Shown here: positions 26,467 through 34,301 of the stretch, piece by piece
Position numbering within the stretch: position 1 is the first letter of the stretch
How the letters are laid out: each line of letters begins with the position of its first letter
Source of the DNA: an uncultured Akkermansia sp.
GTDB lineage: Bacteria > Verrucomicrobiota > Verrucomicrobiia > Verrucomicrobiales > Akkermansiaceae
Length of the DNA stretch: 36,924 nt
NCBI GenBank assembly: GCA_947631435.1
Contig: CANRLM010000021.1
Span: 1-36,924 of the forward strand
Reading direction: 5' to 3'
Made by a program: the position numbers and the translations under genes
The notes under the pieces: generated by a model
Seen by the model: only the letters and a program-made list of their open reading frames with translations
Told to the model about the DNA's origin: nothing
Databases searched by the model: none

Positions 26467-26605
26467 CTGCCGCATGAGAGGAGAGCCACCCTGGCAGTAG
26501 GATCCTAACTCGGATTTCATTGACAAACGTTTTCTAACCGATTTTTGGCATCCAGAAAAAGGAAAAGGTAGTTCCAAAAATGGAACGCGGTGCGTTCCGT
26601 TTTCA
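26467..26605 (+). ncRNA. Putative small RNA of about 140 nt upstream of the hsd operon
   Basis: This is defined only by a promoter (26432-26461) and a terminator hairpin (26577-26603). No open frame of note is seen, apart from an 8-codon ATG-TAG frame near 26473. Inside are a CTGCC/GGCAG stem and two similar segments, CTAACTCGGATTT and CTAACCGATTTT. No known RNA family is recognised. It may simply be a leader or noise. Confidence 0.25.
26577..26603. terminator. Bidirectional intrinsic terminator
   Basis: GGAACGC-GGT-GCGTTCC forms a 7-base stem with a 3-base loop. AAAAT before it and GTTTT after it extend the stem, and T-runs follow on both strands (TTTT on plus, ATTTTT on minus). It would end transcripts of the upstream ATPase gene (minus) before the hsd promoter, and also a plus-strand transcript from 26467. 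A GTTCC (26571-26575) can pair alternatively with GGAAC. Confidence 0.6.
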
Positions 26606-26845
26606 GGGGAAGAGGTGCCGGAGTGCGGAGAGGGGACAGAGTGAGAGTCTCAGAGTCCTCGAGATGGAGCACGCCTAATTAATTGTGCAGAAGTAGCAAG
26701 GAGAATGCAGAGCGACAGCGCTCATGTCAATTGAGGATGAAGCGCGTTTGCTTTTGGGTGGCTATCGGTTAGCAGTGAGAGCCTCACGACGACTTACAAG
26801 GCGACTTCAGAGGGGCTACCGAGATTCAAAGGGTAAGAGCATGCT

Positions 26846-28099
26846 TCACACGTTGAAGCATAATGGGTTGAGGAGGAAGTCGCGGAGGGGGAGGATGAGG
26901 ATGCCGAAGGGGTCGTAGTGAGGGGCGGGGGAGTCGCGAGTGATGAGGACTTTTTTGAAGGAATCGCTGACGGCAAGGAGGGGGCGTTCCTCCTGTTCGC
27001 GTTTTTCGCGTGTGGGAATGGAAAGAGCGGACTGGATGTAGATGCGTGAATCGCCGAGGTTGGCCACAAAATCAACCTCCACTTTCTTTTGCTCGCGCGA
27101 AGCCTTGCCCCTGTCCTTGTCCACCTCCACGGATCCGACATCTACGCTGTAGCCCCGGATGAGCAGCTCGTTGTAAATTACGTTCTCCATGATGTGAGAC
27201 TCCTCCGTCTGGCGGAAATTGATGCACGCATTGCGCAGCCCCATGTCCACAAAATAATACTTGTAGGGGGAATCGATGTAACGGTTTCCGCGGATATCGA
27301 AACGTTCGGTGCGTTGGATGAGGAATGCCTCCTGCAGGAGATCGAGAAATTGCTTGATCGTAGGCGCTGACAGATTGACGTGCTTGGTACTCGCGAAGCA
27401 GTTTGCCAGCTTGCGAGGGTTGAGCAGGCAGCTGATGTTTGACGCCAAGATGTTCATTAATTCGTCAAGCTCTTCCGTCTTGCGAAGTCGGTTGCGCTCT
27501 ATCATGTCCCGCAGGTAGGTCTCACGGAAGAGAGAGCGCAGGTATTGCATCTTCTTCCGTGGCTCGTCGATAGAGAGAGTGAGAGGCATGCCTCCGTAGA
27601 GGATGTACTCCTTCCAAGCTTCCTCCCAGTAGCAATCCTTCACCGAATAAAACTCGGCAAAACTCAGCGGATGCACGCGCAACTCGTCGCCGCGTCCACG
27701 AAACTCCGTCACCACGTCGCTCGACAGAAAACGCGAGTTGCTCCCCGTCACATAGATGTCGAGATTGCGCACACGCAACAAGCCATTGAGCACACTCTCG
27801 AAGTCTTCCATCATCTGCACCTCGTCCAGCAGCAAATAGTGCATTTCCCCGTCGCGTACCTGCGTTTTCACGTACCGATAGCATTCCTCCGGATCGCGGT
27901 ACTTCCGCTCCGCAAAATTATCCAGAGCCAAGCTGATGATGTGGTCCTCCCGCACCCCCGACTCCAGCAAGTGGCGACGAAACAACTCGAAAAGAAGGTA
28001 TGATTTGCCGCAGCGCCGGACGCCGCTCACAATTTTGATCAGCCCGTTTCCCTGTCTGGAAACAAGTTGGTCAATATAATCTTTTCGATTAACTTCCAT
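26846..28099 (-). CDS. AAA-family ATPase with DUF4143 domain
   Basis: A 417-residue ATPase from the ATG at 28099. It has Walker A GVRRCGKS (26-33), Walker B YLLLDEVQMM and the sensor strand YVTGSNSRFL. The C-terminal DUF4143 domain follows, with TEFRGRGDELRVHPLSFAEFY as its typical junction and a nuclease-like KVEVDFVANLGDSRIYIQ segment (D, then YIQ) near the end. The frame extends to a TTG at 28189, but those 30 residues look non-coding. Proteins of this class are common and mostly uncharacterised. It precedes the hsd operon on the same strand but is separated by a terminator and a control region, so it probably has its own transcript. Confidence 0.9.
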   Translation of the reverse strand: MEVNRKDYIDQLVSRQGNGLIKIVSGVRRCGKSYLLFELFRRHLLESGVREDHIISLALDNFAERKYRDPEECYRYVKTQVRDGEMHYLLLDEVQMMEDFESVLNGLLRVRNLDIYVTGSNSRFLSSDVVTEFRGRGDELRVHPLSFAEFYSVKDCYWEEAWKEYILYGGMPLTLSIDEPRKKMQYLRSLFRETYLRDMIERNRLRKTEELDELMNILASNISCLLNPRKLANCFASTKHVNLSAPTIKQFLDLLQEAFLIQRTERFDIRGNRYIDSPYKYYFVDMGLRNACINFRQTEESHIMENVIYNELLIRGYSVDVGSVEVDKDRGKASREQKKVEVDFVANLGDSRIYIQSALSIPTREKREQEERPLLAVSDSFKKVLITRDSPAPHYDPFGILILPLRDFLLNPLCFNV

Positions 28100-28601
28100 A
28101 GATTTACCGTTTTCTGTTTTACATCTCGCAGGAATTCCTGAATTGTGTAAAATAGAATATGCACAAGAGCCTCCCTTTTGGCAAGACAATTCCGGGCAAG
28201 CGCATTAGGAAATGCGGTTGCCTATGTACGATTTGGGAATATGGCGCGCGTTGGGCGAACACCGCAGTAAAGTTTGCGGTAAGGGGGCGAATCAAAGAGA
28301 AGTATGAAGCGGAGTAAAAGTACGAATTACAAAGTTGAGAGTTAGCGCGCTGCGGGCGAATTTGCGAAGCGAAAGCTGAGGTGGTGGTCGGAAGCACAGG
28401 CGAAGCCCAGCCAAAAAGTTTTCGAAATGGGATGACAAGCAAAAATGGTGTATGATTTATTGATAATGCGCTTGTTGCGCAGGTTTTTTGAGGCGTCAAG
28501 TTTTCAGGAAATCCTCTTTCTCTATTTTCAGCATCGCTTCGGTGACTAAATTTTTGAGGCAGTGCGCGCAATATCCGGTTTTTGCCGCTTACCGTTTGGT
28601 T
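28100..28601. repeat. Repeat-bearing intergenic region before parE
   Basis: No gene was seen. The divergent region carries a composite repeat that mirrors 17683-17971. It has a hairpin (28195-28222), GTACGAATT (28320-28328), AGTTAGCGCGCT (28340-28351) and CCAAAAAGTTTT (28411-28422), in the same order but opposite orientation. A promoter for the ATPase gene must lie near 28110-28170, but no clear boxes stand out. Confidence 0.5.
28195..28222. repeat. REP-like hairpin, second copy (inverted)
   Basis: GGCAAGCGCATT and AATGCGGTTGCC are separated by AGGA. The stem has one mismatch. The loop is the complement of that at 17944-17971, showing the two copies are in opposite orientation. Confidence 0.65.
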
Positions 28602-28646
28602 CTTGCTTTTTGTGGGGAGAGGGCTATAATGTGGGGGAGCTGAGTT
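28602..28646 (+). promoter_or_regulatory. parE promoter and ribosome site
   Basis: A perfect TATAAT (28625-28630) is preceded by TTGCTT (28603-28608) at a 16-base spacing. The RNA would start near 28637, leaving a leader of about 10 bases. GGGGGAG (28633-28639) is a ribosome site 7 bases before the ATG but lies at or just before the predicted start. Either transcription begins a few bases earlier or the site is not fully used. Confidence 0.6.
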
Positions 28647-30500
28647 ATGGAAAGCAACTACACGGAGGAGGATATCAAAACGCTGGATTGGCGGGAACAC
28701 ATCCGGTTGCGCCCGGGCATGTATATCGGCAGCCTGGGGGATGGGTCGGCGTCGGATCATGGGCTTTATGTTTTGCTCAAGGAGGTGATCGACAACTCAG
28801 TTGATGAGTTTGTGATGGGGTTTGGTAAAAAGATTGTTATCCGGATAGCGGAGGACGGAACCTGCGAGGTGAGGGACTATGGGCGAGGCATTCCACTGGG
28901 GAAGTTGTACGAGTGCGCGGCGCAGATCAATACCGGGGGTAAGTACGACGGGGAAGCGTTCAAGAAATCCGTCGGACTTAATGGGGTAGGCATTAAAGCG
29001 GTGAATGCACTCTCTTCGTTCTTCACTGTACAAGCCTATCGAGAGGGGAAAACGCGCAGCATTTCCTTTTGTGAGGGACTCAAGAAGAAGGGGAGTGATT
29101 TAACCACCAGGACCCAAGAGCCGGATGGTACGCGGGTTTGCTTCAGTTTCGATCGCACCATTTTTCCGGAGGACTCGACGTATAACATGGAGTTTGTGGA
29201 GCGCATGTGCCGCTACTATTGCTACCTGAATACGGGACTCACGATGGTGCTCAACGGGAAGAGTTTTTCTTCCAAGAATGGTTTGTTGGATTTGCTGTGT
29301 GAGGAGATGAACGCGACACCGCTCTACGAGCCGATTCACCTGGTGGGGGATGACATAGAAGTTGTCATCACGCACGGGGACTCCTATGGCGAATCTTATC
29401 ACTCTTTCGTCAATGGGCAGCACACCACTATGGGAGGAACCCATCAGAATGCCCTGAAAGAGGCTATAGCCAAGACTCTGCAGGCGTTTTACAAGAAGAA
29501 CTACGAGGCTGCGGATATCCGCTCTTGCATTGAGGCGGCGATCAGTGTGAAAGTGATTGAACCTGTGTTTGAATCGCAGACAAAGACAAAGCTGGGTAGC
29601 AATACGATGGGTCCGGGGAAGGAAACCATCCGTACCTTTGTTGGCAATTTTCTTGGTCGGGAGCTGGATAATTACTTGCACCGTCATCCGGACATAGCGA
29701 ACGCCATCGAGGAGAAGATCAAGGAGAATGAAAGGACTCGCAAGGAAGTGGCAGGAGTAACCGGGAAGATTGCCAAGGAACGAGCGAAAAAAGCCAAGGT
29801 ACATACGAAGAAACTGCGTGATTGTCGGGTGCATTACGATTCCAAACACAAACGTGCGGTGGAAACCATGCTGTTCATCACCGAAGGGGATTCTGCTTCC
29901 GGATCCATAACCACGGCTCGCGATGCTGAGACACAGGCCGTTTTTTCTCTGCGGGGCAAGCCGGCCAATAGTTATGGCATGAATCGCTCTGCTCTTTTTG
30001 AGGAAAAGCGTAACGAGGAACTCGACTTCCTGCATCTTGCGCTCAATATCGATAAGTCAATTGAGGATTTACGCTACAACAAAGTCATCATTGCGACGGA
30101 TGCGGATGTGGATGGCATGCACATTCGACTGTTGATGCTGACGTTTTTCATTCAATATTTTCCAGAGCTCATACGCGAAGGGCACTTGTTCATTTTGCAG
30201 ACGCCACTCTTCCGTGTGCGTAACAAACAGAAAACCCTTTATTGCTACTCGGAGGCGGAGAGGGATCGAGCCGTGAAGAAGCTCGGAAAGACGCCGGAGA
30301 TCACTCGTTTCAAAGGGCTTGGTGAGATTTCTCCGGAAGAGTTCAAAAACTTCATCGGAGAGGACATATGTCTGCAGACGGTTACTCTTGAAAACGCCCA
30401 TAATCTCCGCGAGATCCTGCGCTTCTACATGGGGGATAACACGGATGATCGACGACGCTACATCATCGACAACCTTCGTATAGAGGAAGATCTGGCTTAG
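28647..30500 (+). CDS. parE: DNA topoisomerase IV subunit B (ParE-type)
   Basis: The ATPase subunit of a type IIA topoisomerase, 617 residues. The GHKL ATPase has [10 protein letters not shown], the DYGRGIP loop and the lid [15 protein letters not shown]. The TOPRIM domain has [10 protein letters not shown], then [12 protein letters not shown], and [12 protein letters not shown]. The C-terminus ends with [17 protein letters not shown] and [10 protein letters not shown]. The [12 protein letters not shown] and [12 protein letters not shown] forms resemble the ParE of Bacteroidetes more than GyrB. It would decatenate daughter chromosomes together with ParC, but no parC gene is adjacent. It heads a plus-strand run with a histidine phosphatase, mscL and an HU-like gene. 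A clean TATAAT lies just upstream. Confidence 0.9.
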   Translation: MESNYTEEDIKTLDWREHIRLRPGMYIGSLGDGSASDHGLYVLLKEVIDNSVDEFVMGFGKKIVIRIAEDGTCEVRDYGRGIPLGKLYECAAQINTGGKYDGEAFKKSVGLNGVGIKAVNALSSFFTVQAYREGKTRSISFCEGLKKKGSDLTTRTQEPDGTRVCFSFDRTIFPEDSTYNMEFVERMCRYYCYLNTGLTMVLNGKSFSSKNGLLDLLCEEMNATPLYEPIHLVGDDIEVVITHGDSYGESYHSFVNGQHTTMGGTHQNALKEAIAKTLQAFYKKNYEAADIRSCIEAAISVKVIEPVFESQTKTKLGSNTMGPGKETIRTFVGNFLGRELDNYLHRHPDIANAIEEKIKENERTRKEVAGVTGKIAKERAKKAKVHTKKLRDCRVHYDSKHKRAVETMLFITEGDSASGSITTARDAETQAVFSLRGKPANSYGMNRSALFEEKRNEELDFLHLALNIDKSIEDLRYNKVIIATDADVDGMHIRLLMLTFFIQYFPELIREGHLFILQTPLFRVRNKQKTLYCYSEAERDRAVKKLGKTPEITRFKGLGEISPEEFKNFIGEDICLQTVTLENAHNLREILRFYMGDNTDDRRRYIIDNLRIEEDLA

Positions 30501-30519
30501 TTTATTATTTTCAACGTTT

Positions 30520-31221
30520 ATGCGAACACTTGTTATTGCGCGTCACGGCAACACCTTTCATCCTGGGGAGACACCAACCCGAGTGGGTGCCCGCACGGAC
30601 CTGCCGCTCACGGAAGAGGAGCGTGCCCGGGGGATTGGGCGTTACTTGCTCGGCAGGGGCATCAAACCCACGCGCATTCTTGCGGCGCCACTTTTGCGCA
30701 CGCGCCGCACAGCTGAGCTTGCTGCCCAGGAGCTGGGAATCGCCCCAGGGAGTGTGCAGATTGATTCTCGCTTTGTAGAGATCGACTACGGACCGGACGA
30801 AAATAAAACGGAGAGGGAGGTTGCTCTGCGACTCGGTCGTGTTGCAGCGGCGGCGGCTGGACAAGAAAACGAGGCATTCTCTCTCGATCATTTAGAGGCC
30901 CTTGGTACCCAGGTGATTGAGCTTTGGAATGCCCGCGCCGTAGTGCCGGAGGGCTGGAACGTAGATCCTCAGGCGCTTATGGGTATGTGGCAACAGGTTG
31001 CCTCCGAGATTGCGGAGGACGAGATCCTCCTCTGTGTCTCTTCTAACGGCATTATCCGCTTTGCTCCCGTCATCACCGGCGATTACGATGCTTTCTGCGC
31101 CGTGCACGACATTAAGGTTCCCACAGGAGGCGTTTGCATATTCACCTCCGAAGATCATGCTCCCTGGCTCTGTGACGTTTGGGGGGTAAAGGCCTTCAAG
31201 ATATTTTCCAAACAACAATAA
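30520..31221 (+). CDS. Histidine phosphatase family protein (phosphoglycerate mutase-like)
   Basis: A 233-residue branch-1 histidine phosphatase. The phospho-accepting histidine lies in ARHGNTFHPG (RHG at residues 8-10), with the supporting Arg in LLRTRRTAELAAQ, Glu in FVEIDYG and a late CVSSNGIIRF replacing the usual SHG motif. It could dephosphorylate a small metabolite; phosphoglycerate mutase activity is not certain. A replacement of the second-histidine motif (SNG for SHG) is worth noting, since the second histidine normally helps catalysis. It follows parE by 19 bases and precedes mscL by 6 bases. Confidence 0.83.
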   Translation: MRTLVIARHGNTFHPGETPTRVGARTDLPLTEEERARGIGRYLLGRGIKPTRILAAPLLRTRRTAELAAQELGIAPGSVQIDSRFVEIDYGPDENKTEREVALRLGRVAAAAAGQENEAFSLDHLEALGTQVIELWNARAVVPEGWNVDPQALMGMWQQVASEIAEDEILLCVSSNGIIRFAPVITGDYDAFCAVHDIKVPTGGVCIFTSEDHAPWLCDVWGVKAFKIFSKQQ

Positions 31222-31227
31222 AAAACT

Positions 31228-31650
31228 ATGAATATCACAAAACTCAAACCAGCATGGATTGATGAATTCAAGGCGTTTGCCCTGAAGGGAAACGTCATGG
31301 ATATGGCCGTTGGTGTGATTATCGGCGGAGCTTTCGGCAAGATTGTGACCTCCCTTGTTGGAGATATTATCATGCCGCTTGTTTCAGTACTTACCGGAGG
31401 GACAAAGGATTTAGCGGGACTGGCATGGAAGATCAGCGATACGGAAGATGCTGCTGTGGTGAAATATGGCGCATTCTGCCAGACCGTACTGGACTTTCTG
31501 ATTATTTCTCTCTCCATTTTCTTTGCGATCAAACTATTGTGCTCATTTCGCGCGAAACAAAAGGAGGAAGAAGCACCAGAGGCGGACACCGCTTCAGAGG
31601 ACATACTTCTGCTGCGCGAAATTCGCGATGCTCTGAAGAAAGGTGAATAA
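31228..31650 (+). CDS. mscL: Large-conductance mechanosensitive channel
   Basis: The stretch-activated membrane channel that releases solutes during hypo-osmotic shock. At 140 residues it has the normal length. The N-terminal amphipathic helix and first transmembrane helix include FKAFALKGNVMDMAVGVIIGGAFGKIVTSLVGDIIMPL (residues about 13-52, a highly conserved block). A second helix lies at LDFLIISLSIFFAIKLL (about 87-103), followed by a charged cytoplasmic tail with an EEEAPEAD stretch and a helical bundle end. It sits 6 bases after the phosphatase gene, and its 3' end overlaps the next gene by 8 bases. Confidence 0.95.
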   Translation: MNITKLKPAWIDEFKAFALKGNVMDMAVGVIIGGAFGKIVTSLVGDIIMPLVSVLTGGTKDLAGLAWKISDTEDAAVVKYGAFCQTVLDFLIISLSIFFAIKLLCSFRAKQKEEEAPEADTASEDILLLREIRDALKKGE

Positions 31651-31885
31651 ACGAGAGCTTATCACTCAGGTGCAGCGCCTGATGGGCCCCGGCACTACGC
31701 GGCGTGCAGCTTCTGCTGCCTTGGGCGCCGTGCTGGACTCGATCCTGTTATTTTCCGAGCAAGGGCCATTGACTATAAGGGGTTTTGGCAGATTCTATCG
31801 TATGCCGGGCAAGGCGTTGCACTTCCGGGCCTCGCGACGCTGCATGCCAGAACAGGCGTGGAAGATTCCACGCTCGCATCAATAA
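31643..31885 (+). CDS. HU/IHF-like protein lacking the DNA-binding arm
   Basis: An 80-residue small protein starting at GTG, overlapping the mscL stop by 8 bases. It begins NKRELITQVQRLMGPGTTRRAASAALGAVLDSIL, the helical start of HU/IHF proteins, then LTIRGFGRFYR, the first strands. In HU a beta-ribbon arm of about 20 residues, with the RNPxTGE element, normally comes next. Here the sequence goes straight to PGKALHFRASRRC, which matches the strand and helix after the arm. So the fold may still dimerise while lacking the arm that wraps DNA. No frameshift is seen. The alternative is a decayed gene, but the frame is intact. It converges on fabH with only 22 bases between them. Confidence 0.65.
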   Translation: MNKRELITQVQRLMGPGTTRRAASAALGAVLDSILLFSEQGPLTIRGFGRFYRMPGKALHFRASRRCMPEQAWKIPRSHQ

Positions 31886-31907
31886 CCAAGCGGGAAAGGG
31901 GCGAGCC

Positions 31908-32924
31908 TCACAAGCGGATGGCAGCGGAGCTCCACGTGAGGCCGGCACCGAAGGTGACCATCAGTACGATATCACCCTTTTTGACACGACCAGATCGGAT
32001 GGCCTCATCCAACGCGATGGCACAGGCGGCACCGGAAGTGTTGCCGTACTTCTGGAGGTTGACGAAGACTCGCTCCGGGGGAATGCCTAATCTCTGGGTG
32101 ACGGCGTTGATGATTCGTAAGTTTGCCTGGTGGGGGATCACCAAGGAGATGTCCTCCGGTTTAATACCCGTCCGCTGTAGCAGGGAGAGGGCGGAATCCT
32201 TCATGTGCGCCACAGCATGACGGAACACCTCATTACCCCTCATTGCCAGCGTGAAAAGTTTTTCATGGATGTTCTCTTCAGTCGTTGGGATAGCCGATCC
32301 TCCACCCGGTACCAGCAGGAGATCGGTCAATGTACCGTCCGAACCTATGTCCGATGCCAAAACTGCGCTGTCGCCTTCTTTTCCTGTACCGGTGCATAGT
32401 ACAGCGGCACCTGCCCCATCGCCAAAGAGGACGCAGGTAGTTCGATCTTCCCAGTTAACGATATGACTGAGTTTCTCTGAGGAGATAATGAGAGCGGTTT
32501 TGGCCTGACCGCAGCCAATGAACTGCACAGCTGTTTTGAGGGCAAAGAGGAAACTGGAGCAGGCGGCTGAAATATCGAAAGCCGCTGCATTCACCGCGCC
32601 AAGATTGGCCTGCACATAGCAGGCTGTGGATGGGGTGAAGGTGTCCGGCGTCACTGTGCCTACGATGAGCAGATCGATTTCCTCAGGTTTGATGCCCGCT
32701 GCTTCAATGGCTTTCTTGGCGGCAGCTGTCGCCATATCGCTGGTTTTTTCATTTGGGGCAGCGATGCGGCGCTCTTCAATTCCTGTGCGCTCCACGATCC
32801 ATTCGTTGGAGGTATCGACCATCTTCTCGAGGTCGGAGTTTGTCAGCCGGTGAGCAGGTACATACGACCCGGTGCCGAGCAGAGCAACGGGCAACCGCTT
32901 AAAAGGTTTCGTGAGATCATTCAT
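31908..32924 (-). CDS. fabH: Beta-ketoacyl-ACP synthase III
   Basis: Starts fatty-acid synthesis by joining acetyl-CoA to malonyl-ACP. At 338 residues it has the usual length. The catalytic triad is visible: Cys122 in DISAACSSFL, His265 in VIPHQANLR and Asn295 in KYGNTSGAA. The N-terminal LGTGSYVP, then TSNEWIVERTGIEERR, and the GDGAGAAVL glycine motif are hallmarks of KAS III. It stands alone on the minus strand with its own promoter and a leader of about 56 bases. It converges on the HU-like gene without an obvious terminator between them. Confidence 0.95.
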   Translation of the reverse strand: MNDLTKPFKRLPVALLGTGSYVPAHRLTNSDLEKMVDTSNEWIVERTGIEERRIAAPNEKTSDMATAAAKKAIEAAGIKPEEIDLLIVGTVTPDTFTPSTACYVQANLGAVNAAAFDISAACSSFLFALKTAVQFIGCGQAKTALIISSEKLSHIVNWEDRTTCVLFGDGAGAAVLCTGTGKEGDSAVLASDIGSDGTLTDLLLVPGGGSAIPTTEENIHEKLFTLAMRGNEVFRHAVAHMKDSALSLLQRTGIKPEDISLVIPHQANLRIINAVTQRLGIPPERVFVNLQKYGNTSGAACAIALDEAIRSGRVKKGDIVLMVTFGAGLTWSSAAIRL

Positions 32925-32986
32925 GGTACAGTTACATCAGTCTTGGACCGGGTTCGGCGGGTGCAATACACCGCTAACCGCGGACA

Positions 32987-33015
32987 ATTCTACCATCAAT
33001 CTTGTACAATGCCAA
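32987..33015 (-). promoter_or_regulatory. fabH promoter
   Basis: On the minus strand, TTGGCA (33010-33015), a 17-base spacer and TAGAAT (32987-32992) match sigma-70 boxes at 5 of 6 bases each. The RNA would start near 32980. Confidence 0.65.
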
Positions 33016-33210
33016 GCGAGAAATAATGCATCAGCCCCCGCGCAATCGGACAAAAATAGAGTACCGAAGTATTCAACGATGTTTGAACGTCATAGTTTTT
33101 GATGTCCTCAGGAAGCATTTGCAAAGGGAGCGTGATTATAGAAACTGAAATCGTAAATCTCATTGTCATCTTATTTCAAATGTGGTATGCTTGCGTTGCT
33201 TGGGTATGCT

Positions 33211-34287
33211 ATGAAGACAGGAGTCGTACACAATATCACATGGTTGTTGGGCGGGGTAATTGTATTCTTCACGGGGTCGATAGCAACAGCTATTGCTGCC
33301 AGCAAAGGATCCGACAAAAACAAGCCCACTCAACGAGTTTGCCCTGTGCATTGTAGTAATGGGGTCTATTCGCTCTTTGAGGCTGCGCGCTGTGGGAACA
33401 TCAAGGTTGTGCGCGATCGGCTACGGGAAGGAGCTTCTGTGAACCAACGTAATGAGTTTGGGCAGACGCCGTTGCACCTGGCAGTGATCTGCGGCGTCCC
33501 AAAAATGGTGAAGATGTTTCTGCAGGCAGGGGCCGATGTATTGGCGCGTGATAAAAAGGGGCGCACTCCTATAGACATGGCCACTGACAAAGGGATTCTC
33601 AATATCTGTAACAAAGCGCTTCGTATACGGAGAAAAGAGCTGGATGCCTTCATGAGTCTGAGAAAAGGCGAGACCGACGTGCTCAGAGATGCTCTCAAAG
33701 AGGGGGGGAATGTCAATGCGTGCTCGGAGGATGGGAGGCATACACTGCTTTCTGCGGCGGTGGATTCGCAGAATTTGAGAGCGGTGCAGTTGTTGCTGGC
33801 TGCCGGGGCCAAGACCAATGTGCGACTGGAGGGGAAGAAAACGCCCCTGCACATGGCTGCTGGGCGTAACAACGCAGCTATTGTGCGTGCTTTACTCGAG
33901 GCAGGGGCAGATCCCATGGCACAAGCGTGGAACGGTGCGACACCTTTGCACGACGCGATTTGGGAGGCGGCTTTTGACTCCTTTTGTGCTTTACTTCCGG
34001 CTTACAAAGATATCAACAACTGGCCGGGCGGCGCGGGTAATTCACCTGTGGGCATGGCTGTTTGGCGGGGCCGCACGAATATGGTCAAGGAGATGATTGA
34101 TCATGGTCTTGATGTAAACGCCCCGCAATTCTCCCGAGAGCCACTCCTCATTCAAGCCGTGCGCAACAACAATGAACCCATGGTAAAGCTGCTGCTGAAG
34201 GCAGGGGCCAACAAGGAGACTCGCGATGAAAGTGATCGCTGCGCGGCGGATTACGCTAATAGCACTATTCTCCAGCTTTTGCTGTAA
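33211..34287 (+). CDS. Exported or membrane-anchored ankyrin-repeat protein
   Basis: A protein of about 358 residues with an N-terminal hydrophobic segment (ITWLLGGVIVFFTGSIATAIA), either a signal peptide or an anchor. Ankyrin repeats then begin at SLFEAARCGNIKVVRDRLREGASVNQRN, followed by TPLHLAV and further repeats to the end. The C-terminal 185 residues or so are clearly homologous to the end of the next protein, including the shared PLLIQAV, NNE, LLLKAGANKE and AADYA signatures. Starts at TTG 33163 and ATG 33187 are also in frame. I chose the ATG at 33211 because it places Lys2 before the hydrophobic stretch. No clear ribosome site is seen for any. It precedes the M60-like gene by 14 bases and is probably co-transcribed with it. 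Confidence 0.88.
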   Translation: MKTGVVHNITWLLGGVIVFFTGSIATAIAASKGSDKNKPTQRVCPVHCSNGVYSLFEAARCGNIKVVRDRLREGASVNQRNEFGQTPLHLAVICGVPKMVKMFLQAGADVLARDKKGRTPIDMATDKGILNICNKALRIRRKELDAFMSLRKGETDVLRDALKEGGNVNACSEDGRHTLLSAAVDSQNLRAVQLLLAAGAKTNVRLEGKKTPLHMAAGRNNAAIVRALLEAGADPMAQAWNGATPLHDAIWEAAFDSFCALLPAYKDINNWPGGAGNSPVGMAVWRGRTNMVKEMIDHGLDVNAPQFSREPLLIQAVRNNNEPMVKLLLKAGANKETRDESDRCAADYANSTILQLLL

Positions 34288-34301
34288 TTTCTTGCTTCCA
34301 T

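Larger units (their letters stand above)
26214..26845. promoter_or_regulatory. hsd control region: paired palindromes, divergent promoters
   Basis: This 632-base gap has no convincing gene. Palindrome 1 is TACGTATT-CGA-AATACGTA (26282-26300), which would fall in the hsdM leader. Palindrome 2, TACGTATT-TCG-AATACG (26438-26454), fills the spacer of a plus-strand promoter with a perfect TTGACA (26432-26437) and a weak CTACAC/TACACC -10. Minus-strand promoter candidates for hsdM include CATAAT (26323-26328) with TTGTTT (26347-26352), in a very AT-rich stretch. No regulator gene is visible nearby, so the protein that binds would be encoded elsewhere. The region from 26610 to 26845 shows nothing else I can support. 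Confidence 0.6.

Noticed and set aside
26724..26918. Small plus-strand frame of 64 codons, Arg-rich
   Set aside because: Half of it is antisense to the DUF4143 ATPase; no ribosome site and no motif. Basic residues alone are not evidence.
28119..28760. Open frame of 213 codons on the minus strand across the parE start
   Set aside because: Overlaps the parE coding start and the repeat region; low-complexity composition and no homology seen.
31265..31290. GGCGTTTGCCCTGAAGGG similar to the hairpin repeat arm
   Set aside because: It lies inside the conserved mscL coding sequence (KAFALKGN), so the match is coincidental.
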